Positions 48,456-57,022 of a stretch of DNA of 64,000 nucleotides are shown here, piece by piece. Positions within the stretch are counted from its first letter, which is position 1, and the number at the start of each line of letters is the position of its first letter. The DNA is taken from NCBI RefSeq assembly GCF_030818775.1, contig NZ_JAUTAU010000001.1, forward strand, positions 1,492,001 through 1,556,000, given 5' to 3'. Source of the DNA: Bacillus sp. SORGH_AS_0510. Lineage in GTDB: Bacteria; Bacillota; Bacilli; Bacillales; Cytobacillaceae. The translations under genes were made by a program, and so were the position numbers. The notes beneath the pieces are model-generated. The model had not been told where the DNA came from and searched no databases. It worked only from the letters and a program-made list of their open reading frames with translations.

Positions 48456-48657
48456 AGAAAAGCGGAAGCGCCTTGTTCAGCCCCGACAGGCAAATGTTCT
48501 TCGGCAAGAAAAGTCGCTCTTTGACTTTACTTGCCGAAGGCTATTTGACCCGAGCTGTAACAATCATCGCTTTATCAAGCCATGATTGTTACAAGATAAT
48601 CAAGGTAGATTATTCAGGGGGAAAACTGGCTAGGCGCTGAAGCTGAACAATTCTCGA
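48456..48657. repeat. second dispersed repeat family (GCGGAAGCGCC ... GGCGCTGAAGC)
   Basis: About 200 bp with ends AGCGGAAGCGCC and GGCGCTGAAGCT, and CAGCCCCGACAGG inside. Two internal hairpins: CTTCGGCAAG (from 48499) / CTTGCCGAAG (to 48539), and TGTAACAATCAT / ATGATTGTTACA (about 48556-48592). Ends of this kind recur between genes in Bacillus genomes (bcr-like). No protein. Confidence 0.75.
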
Positions 48658-48685
48658 AGTCGATTTTATCCTTTTTATATAATTT

Positions 48686-48735
48686 AAAAAAGAACCCTTT
48701 AGTGAATTTTCGTTTCACTAATAGGATTCTTTTTC
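48686..48735. terminator. bidirectional terminator near the ytfP end
   Basis: AAAAAGAACCC ... AGTGAA / TTCACT ... AGGATTCTTTTT, imperfect long stem with A and T tracts at both sides. Confidence 0.7.
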
Positions 48736-48737
48736 TT

Positions 48738-50021
48738 TTACCAGATAGGCTGAAAATTAGATTTTGCGAAGAGAGCGGCGTTGGTTCCTGCAAGCCTTCC
48801 CGTTACAAGGGCTGAAGTGATATTATATCCCCCTGTATATCCATGAATATCAAGGATTTCTCCGCAAAAATACATACCGCTCATTAGTTTTGAGCCCATG
48901 GTCTGTGGCTCGATTTCTTTCACAGAAACACCGCCACCCGTGACAAATGCTTTTTCAAGCGGCAGTGTACCATTCACCTTAATGTGAAATTGCTTACAGT
49001 TATTAGAAAAACTTCTGATTCTATCATTAGAAATAGTACCACCCTGCTCAGAAGGATCAATGCTATTTTGTTCTAATAAAAATAATAAATATCGTTCAGG
49101 AAGCATTCCTTTTAATGTATTTTTTATGCTTTTCTTCGGTTCACTTTTTACTAGCTTCACGATTTCTTGAAAAATTTCTTCTTCTTTTTTATCAGGTAAG
49201 GCATCCAGACTCATGGTAACCTCTTTTAAATTCCATTTCTTCATCGCTTTGACGACAAACTGACTGCAACGCAGTACTGCTGGACCGCTAATGCCAAAGT
49301 GCGTGAACAGCATGTCCATCCGATGGGAGATAATCGGTTTGCCTTTTGGATTTAAGACGCTCAAGTCAATGTCCCTTAACGATAAACCTTGTAGTGTTTT
49401 ATTTTTGATAAAAGGTTCGCTTGACGTGACAGGGACTTCTGTAGGGAACAGCTCAGTAATCGTGTGACCTGCTTTTTCAGCCCAGGCGTACCCGTCCCCA
49501 GTGGAGCCTGTATGTGGCACCGATTTTCCACCAACAGCAATCACAATAGACTTGGCTGATATGTTTTGTCCATCCTTTAATAAGACTGACGATACTTGCC
49601 CGTCTTGGTAGATAAGATCTTTGACAGGGCTGTTCTTGAATACTTTAACGTTAAGCTTGTCTAACTGCTGTAAAAGTGCATCAACAACGGATTGTGCTTT
49701 ATCAGAAACAGGGAACATACGTCCATGGTCTTCTTCCTTCAATTCGATTCCTAGTTTTTCAAAGAAAGCAATAATATCTTCATTGCTAAAGATAGAGAAA
49801 GCACTGTATAAAAACTTTCCATTTCCAGGTAAGTGTTTAATAATTTCTTCAACAGGGAGGCGGTTTGTTACATTGCAGCGTCCGCCACCAGAAATAGCAA
49901 GTTTTCTACCAAGCTTTTCACCTTTATCTATTAAAAGTACTTTTGCGCCTTTTTCACCGGCAGCAATGGCAGCCATTAAACCAGATGGCCCTCCGCCAAT
50001 GACGATGACATCATATACCAT
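48738..50021 (-). CDS. ytfP: HI0933/YhiN-family flavoprotein (YtfP)
   Basis: 427 residues. FAD-binding dinucleotide motif [24 protein letters not shown] at the N-terminus, [14 protein letters not shown], and the C-terminal [19 protein letters not shown]. Named as a putative NAD(P)/FAD-dependent oxidoreductase; substrate unknown. GGTGG ribosome site. Transcribed toward cse60. Confidence 0.88.
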   Translation of the reverse strand: MVYDVIVIGGGPSGLMAAIAAGEKGAKVLLIDKGEKLGRKLAISGGGRCNVTNRLPVEEIIKHLPGNGKFLYSAFSIFSNEDIIAFFEKLGIELKEEDHGRMFPVSDKAQSVVDALLQQLDKLNVKVFKNSPVKDLIYQDGQVSSVLLKDGQNISAKSIVIAVGGKSVPHTGSTGDGYAWAEKAGHTITELFPTEVPVTSSEPFIKNKTLQGLSLRDIDLSVLNPKGKPIISHRMDMLFTHFGISGPAVLRCSQFVVKAMKKWNLKEVTMSLDALPDKKEEEIFQEIVKLVKSEPKKSIKNTLKGMLPERYLLFLLEQNSIDPSEQGGTISNDRIRSFSNNCKQFHIKVNGTLPLEKAFVTGGGVSVKEIEPQTMGSKLMSGMYFCGEILDIHGYTGGYNITSALVTGRLAGTNAALFAKSNFQPIW

Positions 50022-50237
50022 ATTTCCACCAACTTTATATTCTTCTTAGATTTCATGTCACTTCATTATAAACATTTCTAGCTGAAATAAAACAAATCAA
50101 GAGGATTTTCATAAAATTAACTTGATTTGTTAGTAGCATCGAAGGGAAAAGAGTTGTAAACTACTAATAGTGTGCAAAAAAGTAGATAGTTACTTTGTGA
50201 AGAAACGCACGTATTTCTTCGGGTAGGAAGGGATTTT

Positions 50238-51872
50238 ATGCAGTCTAAGCTTTTAAGAGGAACATTTATATTAACTTTTGGGACGATACTTTCCAAAGTT
50301 CTAGGCTTAATTTACGTTATTCCATTCTTTCAAATTGTGGGACGAGAAGGAACGGTTCTATATCAATTCTCTTACGTTCCTTACACCATTTTTATCAGTG
50401 TTGCCACAGCAGGTGTACCGTTAGCGGTCTCAAAGTTCATTTCTAAATATAATGCACTTGAAGAATATGCTGTTGGAAGAAAGTTATTTAAATCCGGTTT
50501 AATGATTATGCTGGCCACTGGATTTGTTGCCTTTTTAGCAATGTATCTTGCTTCACCAACATTAGCTGAAATGAGTACACGCGGTGAAAAAGCCAATTTA
50601 GACGAGGTTACAACCGTCATGAGAGCGGTTAGTTTTGCTTTAATCGTCGTTCCGTTTATGAGTCTGATCAGAGGCTATTTCCAGGGACACCAATCCATGG
50701 GACCTTCGGCTCTCTCTCAAGTTGTAGAACAAATTGTTCGCATTATGTTTACTTTACTGGGAGCGTACGCTGTTTTGAACATCTTCCATGGAAAAATGGT
50801 AACAGCTGTCAGTGTGGCTACGTTTGCTGCATTTATCGGAGCTATTGGAGGTCTTGCGGTTTTATTTTGGTATTGGTATAAGAGAAAGCCGTATTTGGAT
50901 GAGCTACTTGAACATGATAAGGGTACGATGGATATTTCGCTTAAGGAAATTTATAAAGAAATTTTTATCTCAGCCTTTCCATTTGTTTTAGTGGGAATTG
51001 CGAATCCATTATTTCAGGCAATTGACCAATTTACCTTTACAAAGGCAATGGCCGAAATTGGAAAAACACCGAAAGTTGCTGAATCTTTCTTCTCGATGTT
51101 AAACTTCGAGTCGCACAAGATTGTTATCATTCCAGTTTCGCTAGCAACTGCTTTCTCGCTAACCTTAGTTCCTAGTATTACGAAGGCTTTTATTGAGAAT
51201 GACAGGAAAAGTATGAATCGACAACTAAATCAAACATTCCAAGTCTTATTATTCTTAACGCTGCCAGCTTCCATTGGTCTTTCCTTGTTGGCTGAGCCTA
51301 TTTACACAGTCTTTTATCAGCATGATTTGCTTGGTGCAGCGGTATTAAGAGCGTACGCACCAGTTGCGATTCTTTTTTCTCTATATTCTGTTACTGCTGC
51401 TATATTGCAAGGCATAAATGAGCAGCGCTTTACGATTTTAAGCTTACTTGTAGGTTTATTAATAAAATTATCCTTAAACATCCCATTAATAAAGATGATG
51501 GAAACAAAAGGGGCTGTATTAGCTACAACTCTTGGGTATATTGCAGCTATTATTATCAATCTGGTTGTTATTAAGACTTATTCCCGTTATCCGTTCCGTC
51601 TTGTATGGCGCAGGAGCTTATTAATTATCATCTTTGCCGGGTTAATGTGGGTTGGGACGGAGGTAGTGTATAAGTTTCTATCACTATTCCTTTCTTCAGC
51701 ATCGAAAGGGCAATCTATTTTGATTATTCTAGTTAGTGCAGGAGTCGGTGCAGCCATTTATTTTTATTTAGGGTTAAAATCAGGCCTCGCCAACCGCTTG
51801 TTCGGTTCAAGGCTGGACCGCTTGATGACAAAGTTAAAATTACAAAAAAGGAGGGGTTCAGTTGAGAATTGA
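50238..51872 (+). CDS. ytgP: MurJ-like lipid II flippase YtgP
   Basis: 544 residues, ~14 membrane segments, MOP/MVF superfamily: SKVLGLIYVIPFFQIVGREGTVLYQFSY, FMSLIRGYFQGHQSMGPSALSQVVEQIVR. B. subtilis YtgP has MurJ function and flips the peptidoglycan precursor. Good AAGGG site. Overlaps rsuA by 11 bp. Confidence 0.92.
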   Translation: MQSKLLRGTFILTFGTILSKVLGLIYVIPFFQIVGREGTVLYQFSYVPYTIFISVATAGVPLAVSKFISKYNALEEYAVGRKLFKSGLMIMLATGFVAFLAMYLASPTLAEMSTRGEKANLDEVTTVMRAVSFALIVVPFMSLIRGYFQGHQSMGPSALSQVVEQIVRIMFTLLGAYAVLNIFHGKMVTAVSVATFAAFIGAIGGLAVLFWYWYKRKPYLDELLEHDKGTMDISLKEIYKEIFISAFPFVLVGIANPLFQAIDQFTFTKAMAEIGKTPKVAESFFSMLNFESHKIVIIPVSLATAFSLTLVPSITKAFIENDRKSMNRQLNQTFQVLLFLTLPASIGLSLLAEPIYTVFYQHDLLGAAVLRAYAPVAILFSLYSVTAAILQGINEQRFTILSLLVGLLIKLSLNIPLIKMMETKGAVLATTLGYIAAIIINLVVIKTYSRYPFRLVWRRSLLIIIFAGLMWVGTEVVYKFLSLFLSSASKGQSILIILVSAGVGAAIYFYLGLKSGLANRLFGSRLDRLMTKLKLQKRRGSVEN

Positions 51873-52581
51873 TAAAATGCTTGCTAATCTTGGGTACGGA
51901 AGCCGAAAAGAAGTAAAGCAGCTCCTGAAAAGCGGGTCTGTCAAAATAGATGATGTTGTGGTAAAAGATGCAAAACAGCATGTTAATCCGGAAAAACAAA
52001 CCGTCACGCTGAACGGTGATGTCATCGAATACAGAGAATTTATCTATTTAATGATGAACAAGCCACAAGGTGTGCTATCAGCAACAGAGGATAATCATAC
52101 CGAGACAGTCATTGATCTTCTGGAGCTTGAAGATCAAGTGTATGAGCCTTTTCCTGTGGGAAGATTGGACAAGGATACAGAAGGTTTATTATTAATCACC
52201 AATGATGGTCAATTGGCTCATCGCTTACTGGCGCCGAAAAAACATGTACCTAAGACTTATTTTGCAGTGATTGATGGGGAAGTAACTGAGGCGGATATTA
52301 CAGCGTTCGCTAATGGAGTAACTTTAGATGACGGTTATGAGACCAAGCCTGGTGAATTAAAGATACTGAAATCAGGAATCCGTTCCGATATAGAATTAAC
52401 GATAACCGAAGGAAAGTTCCATCAAGTAAAAAGAATGTTCGAAGCGGTTGGAAAAAGAGTGGTATATCTCCAACGTATTTCAATGGGGCCGCTAGAGTTA
52501 GATGAAACTCTAGAATTGGGCGAATACCGCGAATTAACCGATGAAGAAATCGAGCTTTTAATGAATTATCAGGTGAAATAG
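51862..52581 (+). CDS. rsuA: 16S rRNA pseudouridine-516 synthase family (YtzG)
   Basis: 239 residues: N-terminal S4 RNA-binding domain (MRIDKMLANLGYGSRKEVKQLLKSG) and RsuA-type catalytic domain with the Asp in FPVGRLDKDTEGLLLITNDG. TTG 51862 with AAAGGAGGGG at 51847-51856. Coupled to ytgP. Terminator follows directly. Confidence 0.9.
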   Translation: MRIDKMLANLGYGSRKEVKQLLKSGSVKIDDVVVKDAKQHVNPEKQTVTLNGDVIEYREFIYLMMNKPQGVLSATEDNHTETVIDLLELEDQVYEPFPVGRLDKDTEGLLLITNDGQLAHRLLAPKKHVPKTYFAVIDGEVTEADITAFANGVTLDDGYETKPGELKILKSGIRSDIELTITEGKFHQVKRMFEAVGKRVVYLQRISMGPLELDETLELGEYRELTDEEIELLMNYQVK

Positions 52582-52620
52582 AGAGAAGCAGCTAATTGAT
52601 TAGCTGCTTCTCTCTTTATT
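52581..52620. terminator. shared terminator rsuA / hydrolase
   Basis: 15-bp stem GAGAGAAGCAGCTAA / TTAGCTGCTTCTCTC with 4-nt loop. It overlaps the last codons and stop of the minus-strand hydrolase gene. Confidence 0.9.
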
Positions 52621-53436
52621 TACTTTGCAAATGTTTAAGAATTTCAACACATGCTGGTTGAATTCCAAAGGTTTTTCCATATTGATCATGTGGGCTGTTT
52701 CAGGAATCACAACTAATTGTGATTCGGCAATCTTTTCATGAATAAACTCGGAAATGGCACAGAAATCAGGAAAATCGATATCAGGGGAGATGATTAGCGT
52801 TGGAACAGAAATGTTTCCTACCATTTCCATTGTTTTCGTTTCAGGGAATATCATTTTACCCTTACCGTTCTCTCTAGTTAAATTTCCTGATAGCATGTCA
52901 GCATATATTTCAACAATAGCAGGATTGATTTCATCGATGGACCGAAAAGGACCTGCTACCCATGCTTTGCACATTAGCTTAACCGCTTCTTCATGAGACT
53001 GTTTCTGAAATAACTCAGTTAATTCTTTATTATAATTTTGTCTTTCTAAAGAATAATCACTCCATCCTAATAAACCTGATGATGCCACAGTCAGAGTATT
53101 GACCATTTCCGGATAGGCCAGGGTAAAGTCCATGGCAAGATTCCCTCCAACTGAAAGGCCCACCAGATCAACTTTGGATACACCAAGAAAAGCTAATAAG
53201 CCTTTAACATCCTCTACAAGAGAATAATCTTCATCGTGATGACTAGATTTTCCACAGCCGGCATAATCAAAGCGAATGACTTGATAGTACTTAGAAAATT
53301 CCTCAAATTGATCGTCCCACATTCTTGAATCAAGAGGATATCCATGTAGTAACATAACAGGTTGCCCATCCCCTTTTACCTCATAAAAAAGTGTAGCTCC
53401 ATTTATCTCTGCAAATCCAGATCGATAAGTTGACAT
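52600..53436 (-). CDS. alpha/beta hydrolase linked to the HTH-F1beta regulator
   Basis: 278 residues. LLHGYPLDSRMWDDQ, RFDYAGCGKSS, nucleophile GLSVGGNLAM, acid in ISPDIDFPD and His in PETAHMINMEKP give a full triad. Cytoplasmic. Resembles 3-oxoadipate enol-lactonase-like or esterase enzymes; substrate unknown. It begins 12 bp after the HTH-F1beta gene on the same strand, so both are probably one operon and the enzyme is the most likely target of that regulator. Confidence 0.8.
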   Translation of the reverse strand: MSTYRSGFAEINGATLFYEVKGDGQPVMLLHGYPLDSRMWDDQFEEFSKYYQVIRFDYAGCGKSSHHDEDYSLVEDVKGLLAFLGVSKVDLVGLSVGGNLAMDFTLAYPEMVNTLTVASSGLLGWSDYSLERQNYNKELTELFQKQSHEEAVKLMCKAWVAGPFRSIDEINPAIVEIYADMLSGNLTRENGKGKMIFPETKTMEMVGNISVPTLIISPDIDFPDFCAISEFIHEKIAESQLVVIPETAHMINMEKPLEFNQHVLKFLNICKVNKERSS

Positions 53437-53448
53437 GGTTCATTCCCC

Positions 53449-54480
53449 CTATTTTTTGAGCTCACCCACATAGAAAATAGTCTTCACTTCCACATCATCC
53501 ATTTCCCCTTTTAAAATTTGTTGGATATCTGTGATCGTCGCTTGAGTTGACACTGAAATACCTTTTTTCTTTGTTAAGGCTTCTGTTATTAAAAATGGTT
53601 GTGTTAAATAAGCTTCAAGACGAAGTCCTTTGTGATAAGTCTCTTGCTCTGAAGCAGGGATATGCTCCATCCCTAGAAAACGTAATTCACGATAGCGGCG
53701 TAGGACCTTTTTTGCCTGCTGCTGTGTATGCAAATGTGCCTTGGAAAGAGTGGCACCTTCAATTAATACGGAAGTAGAGTAAAGCGGATTAATCGCAGGG
53801 TAAATTTTTCGGGAAACAAGCTCCGCGTCGAATTGCCACAGGGTGTCTAAAGGACCGAATGGCTCCTGTTCATCAACAGCTTCACCGCTTAAGTCAATTA
53901 ATAAAGTAGTAGGAGATACTCCAGAAGCGTTTAACCTTTCAATGAGGGCATAAATTTCCCCTGTTAAAACCATTTGCCGGTCAGCGGCGAAAAAAATGGT
54001 TTGTTTAGCCATTTGCACCATTTTTTCAAAAGCTTCCTCAACAGAGTGACAGATATGCTTCGTTTCATTAATGACATCACTTAAACCTACTGCATCTTCT
54101 TTAGGTTTCAAAAAGAGGGTTTCGAAGCCATTAAGATTCATCCGATGAAAAATTTCTGCTAAAACGACCAGTTGCCCCATACCAGGTCGAGCTACAAATC
54201 CGATGGTGCCTCCGAGAGTTAACGGAGCAAAAAGGTCAATGACTTTTATTCCAGTTTCCAGCATTTGCGCATAGGTTCCTCTGATAATTAGTTCATCTAC
54301 CGTGCATTCTGCCAGGTCGGCGAGTGCGACAAGGGTCTTGACCTCCGCCCGGGCCAAAGGGATTTTTCCGGTACAAAGATTGGAAACCGTAGCCGGGCGC
54401 AATCCGACAGCAGCAGCTGCAACTGTAAGATTCGGAACACGCTTACGTAATAACTCAACATTCAATCTTAACTGCTCCAT
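53449..54480 (-). CDS. XRE-type HTH fused to an F1-ATPase beta-subunit-like domain
   Basis: 343 residues. Residues ~8-66 are a Cro/C1-like HTH (LTVAAAAVGLRPATVSNLCTGK). Residues 75-341 align with F1-ATPase beta without its N-terminal barrel: ETGIKVIDLFAPLTLGGTIG, degenerate P-loop ARPGMGQL (Lys to Gln), Walker-B-like FFAADR (Asp167), KIYPAINPLYSTS (225-237), RRYRELR, YLTQPFLITEAL (291-302) and QQILKGEMDD...FYVGEL. GERTREG is missing. ATG 54480 has AGGAGG upstream; an open frame back to 54729 crosses repeats and is not used. I know of no characterised homologue. Confidence 0.82.
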   Translation of the reverse strand: MEQLRLNVELLRKRVPNLTVAAAAVGLRPATVSNLCTGKIPLARAEVKTLVALADLAECTVDELIIRGTYAQMLETGIKVIDLFAPLTLGGTIGFVARPGMGQLVVLAEIFHRMNLNGFETLFLKPKEDAVGLSDVINETKHICHSVEEAFEKMVQMAKQTIFFAADRQMVLTGEIYALIERLNASGVSPTTLLIDLSGEAVDEQEPFGPLDTLWQFDAELVSRKIYPAINPLYSTSVLIEGATLSKAHLHTQQQAKKVLRRYRELRFLGMEHIPASEQETYHKGLRLEAYLTQPFLITEALTKKKGISVSTQATITDIQQILKGEMDDVEVKTIFYVGELKK

Positions 54481-54529
54481 AGTTATCGTTATCCTCCTGT
54501 ATTGTAAATTACTCCGTAAAGAAAAGTAT

Positions 54530-54573
54530 TTACTCTTAAAAGTAATATATATTCTGAATATTGTTTTTGTCAA
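54530..54573 (-). promoter_or_regulatory. promoter and candidate operator of the HTH-F1beta operon
   Basis: On the minus strand TTGACA (54568-54573), 18-bp spacer, TATATT (54544-54549). The near-perfect palindrome TTACTCTTAAAAGTAA (54530-54545) overlaps the -10/+1 region. More GTAA/TTAC half sites lie nearer the gene (TTACTCCGTAA at 54509-54519). Consistent with autorepression by the adjacent HTH protein. Confidence 0.6.
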
Positions 54574-54609
54574 TGGGTTAATTGTAAAAAATGGAAGGGG
54601 GAGATGTGG

Positions 54610-54712
54610 AAGTGGCAGATAAACCTCAAGAAGTGGCCGATAAAATGTAAAAGTGGCAGATAAAATCCAAAAGAGGCCGATAAATCCCAAAAAGTGACCG
54701 ATAAATCTTTCA
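54610..54712. repeat. five ~21-bp tandem repeats (AAGTGGCMGATAAA type)
   Basis: Units begin at 54610, 54631, 54651, 54671 and 54692, each close to AAGTGGCCGATAAA plus ~7 variable bases. Same period and a similar GGC-GA-TAAA core as the array at 41520. Lies between the HTH-F1beta promoter and the TolB-like gene terminator. Confidence 0.82.
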
Positions 54713-54714
54713 GC

Positions 54715-54751
54715 ACAAAAATTGGCCACCTTTTTATATGAAAAGGTGGCC
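54715..54751 (-). terminator. terminator of TolB-like gene
   Basis: Stem GGCCACCTTTT / AAAAGGTGGCC, 6-nt loop, T-run on the minus strand. Confidence 0.88.
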
Positions 54752-54761
54752 TTGATATCAA

Positions 54762-56021
54762 CTATTTCCTTGGATAAAAATCATATCCATCCACATTTTT
54801 AATCCATATCCGAGCATTTTCCCCACCGGAATCAGCAATCCACAGATCCTTTTGCATTTCTGCGATATCCTTTTTCCTTACCCAGAATAATTTACGGGTG
54901 GACGGTAGAAAAATAGGATGGTAATCACCAAATCCCTTAGGCGGACGGGTCAATTGCAATTGTGTTGACTCACCCATTTTTATTAAAAATAAAGATGGAT
55001 CTGGTCGACCCTTAGGATTGTTAGACCATTCACGCTCTGTTACCCTTGAGACAATTAAGGACTGATCATCTCTCCATGTAAAACCTAATTCAGCAAAGTG
55101 AGCAGGGGTTAAACTGACCGAATGAAAGGCAGGAAGCTCCGTAACCTTCAATTTTTTATTTTTGAAGCCAAAAACAATTCTCCCTCCACCCGCAATATAA
55201 CCCAACCGATTCTGATGAAATGCCCACTTAGGAGAATCAACTTCCCAAACAAGTTCATCGAATACTTCGAAAGTCTGTCCATCAGAAGAAATGACACACA
55301 TCATATTGCTGTCCATTGACCACGAGGCAGTGGGGCTAACCATAAAGGAGATCCACTTCCCATCAGGGGAAAATTGAAAATCAGTTGCATCGATGGCCAA
55401 AATACTAATTTTCCCTTTTTTTAACTCATTAGGAAGGGTATAGAGTTTTTTCACGTTTTTCGTTAGACTCGTTATTTTGGTAAAATCCTCTTCAAGTCCA
55501 ATTTTGTAAAGAACAGGGTTGGTCCATCCATCGGGTCTTAGTGATGCACCTGAGGAGGTTATAAATGCACTACCATCGGGGAACCAGTTGTAATCACCCA
55601 CCCCTAATGCAATATTATAAAATTGGTCGAGTTTGGAAACATTTAAGACACCACCACTTTTAAAAGCAAGAATATCTTCAACCGGTGACCATTTCGGATT
55701 ATAACCGTCATAAGTAATCCTTTTGTGCTTTTTTGTTTCCACATTGTACACCCAAATTTCTGTTTGGGATTCCAGGTTTGGACTTATTTTTACTTTTGGT
55801 TCCACACCATAAACGATCCACTTGCCATCATGTGACCATTGGGGAGAAATTGTATATGTTGCAGGCTTTGTCGTTATTTTTTCCTCTTTACCATTCGTTT
55901 TGATCCAAAGAAAGTGATCTCTTATAAACGCTACTTTTATATTTACGGGTTCAGGTTTAGCAAATGCAAAGTTAGGAAGTAGCATTATGAAAATTAGAAT
56001 CAAGCAAAATTTCTTTCTCAT
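54762..56021 (-). CDS. secreted TolB-like beta-propeller protein
   Basis: 419 residues with a Sec signal peptide (MRKKFCLILIFIMLLPNFAFA, cut after AFA). The mature part has repeated WD40-like PD40 blades: SPQWSHDGKWIVYG, PKWSPVEDILAF, FQFSPDGKWISFM, FTWRDDQSLIVS. Probably a six- or seven-bladed propeller outside the cell. No Tol-Pal system exists in Firmicutes, so the TolB name is structural only; function unknown. Monocistronic. Confidence 0.8.
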   Translation of the reverse strand: MRKKFCLILIFIMLLPNFAFAKPEPVNIKVAFIRDHFLWIKTNGKEEKITTKPATYTISPQWSHDGKWIVYGVEPKVKISPNLESQTEIWVYNVETKKHKRITYDGYNPKWSPVEDILAFKSGGVLNVSKLDQFYNIALGVGDYNWFPDGSAFITSSGASLRPDGWTNPVLYKIGLEEDFTKITSLTKNVKKLYTLPNELKKGKISILAIDATDFQFSPDGKWISFMVSPTASWSMDSNMMCVISSDGQTFEVFDELVWEVDSPKWAFHQNRLGYIAGGGRIVFGFKNKKLKVTELPAFHSVSLTPAHFAELGFTWRDDQSLIVSRVTEREWSNNPKGRPDPSLFLIKMGESTQLQLTRPPKGFGDYHPIFLPSTRKLFWVRKKDIAEMQKDLWIADSGGENARIWIKNVDGYDFYPRK

Positions 56022-56175
56022 CCTTTCACCTCTTATACAGTCCTTCGATTATTGTTCACAAGATGGGAAGAATTATCAGAGGTAAAAAGTTTTTAAAGAA
56101 TAAGTAACTGGGTATAACAATGGGTAACTTAATACTATTTACGGCGAATGATATTTCTTAAAAGGGGGAATTGCC

Positions 56176-56982
56176 ATGAAACTTACGCATGAACAGGCAA
56201 TTGAATTACATGGTTTTAATAACCTGACGAAGTCACTAAGCTTTAATATGTATGATATTTGTTTCACGAGGACGAAGGAAGAACGAGAATCCTATTTAAA
56301 ATATATTGATGAACAATACAGCGCAGAGAGACTTGAAGCGATATTAAAAAACGTTTCAGATCTTATAGGGGCACATGTCTTAAATGTAGCCGCTCAGAAC
56401 TTTGAGCCTGCAGGAGCGAGTGTAACGTTATTGGTTTCAGAGGGACCTGTAACAAATGCTCCATCTGAATCATTCGAGGAATCGCCTGGTCCGCTTCCAG
56501 AATCCGTGGTTATGCAGCTTGATAAGAGTCATATCACTGTGCATACATATCCCGAGTTCCACCCTGATGAAGGAATCAGCACGTTTAGAGCGGATATTGA
56601 TGTCTCCACATGTGGGGAGATTTCACCGCTTAAGGCGCTTCACTATTTAATACGCTCATTTGAAACGGACGTAATGACCATTGATTACCGTGTTCGCGGA
56701 TTTACGCGTGATAAGACAGGGCATAAGCTGTTTATTGACCATGAAATAAACTCAATTCAAAATTACATTCCTGAAGATGTTGGAGAGTTATTCGATATGA
56801 TTGATGTAAACGTCTATCAGGAAAACATTTTCCATACAAAATGTAAGCTGCGGGAATTTGATTTAAATCACTATTTATTTGGCTATACAAAAGATAAATT
56901 GACCCCTGATGAACATATTGAAATTACAGAAAGACTCAAGCTGGAGATGGATGAAATTTTTTACGGAAAGAATATGGTGTAA
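56176..56982 (+). CDS. speD: S-adenosylmethionine decarboxylase proenzyme, E. coli type
   Basis: 268 residues, similar from end to end to E. coli Spe[13 protein letters not shown] near the start, the self-cleavage/pyruvoyl site [12 protein letters not shown] (Ser118), [19 protein letters not shown] and [14 protein letters not shown]. Makes decarboxylated SAM for spermidine. This is the long class 1a enzyme, not the ~126-residue form of B. subtilis. No speE neighbour. AAAGGGGG ribosome site. Confidence 0.93.
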   Translation: MKLTHEQAIELHGFNNLTKSLSFNMYDICFTRTKEERESYLKYIDEQYSAERLEAILKNVSDLIGAHVLNVAAQNFEPAGASVTLLVSEGPVTNAPSESFEESPGPLPESVVMQLDKSHITVHTYPEFHPDEGISTFRADIDVSTCGEISPLKALHYLIRSFETDVMTIDYRVRGFTRDKTGHKLFIDHEINSIQNYIPEDVGELFDMIDVNVYQENIFHTKCKLREFDLNHYLFGYTKDKLTPDEHIEITERLKLEMDEIFYGKNMV

Positions 56983-56984
56983 CA

Positions 56985-57011
56985 AAAAAGCTCGGGATTA
57001 CCGAGCTTTTT
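56985..57011. terminator. speD terminator (bidirectional)
   Basis: Stem AAAAAGCTCGG / CCGAGCTTTTT, 5-nt loop. Confidence 0.88.
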
Positions 57012-57022
57012 GCCGTTTGATG

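Noticed and set aside
54481..54729. An 83-residue N-terminal extension of the HTH-F1beta protein
   Set aside because: The open frame crosses the 21-bp repeats and the promoter; a good AGGAGG and the HTH start support ATG 54480.
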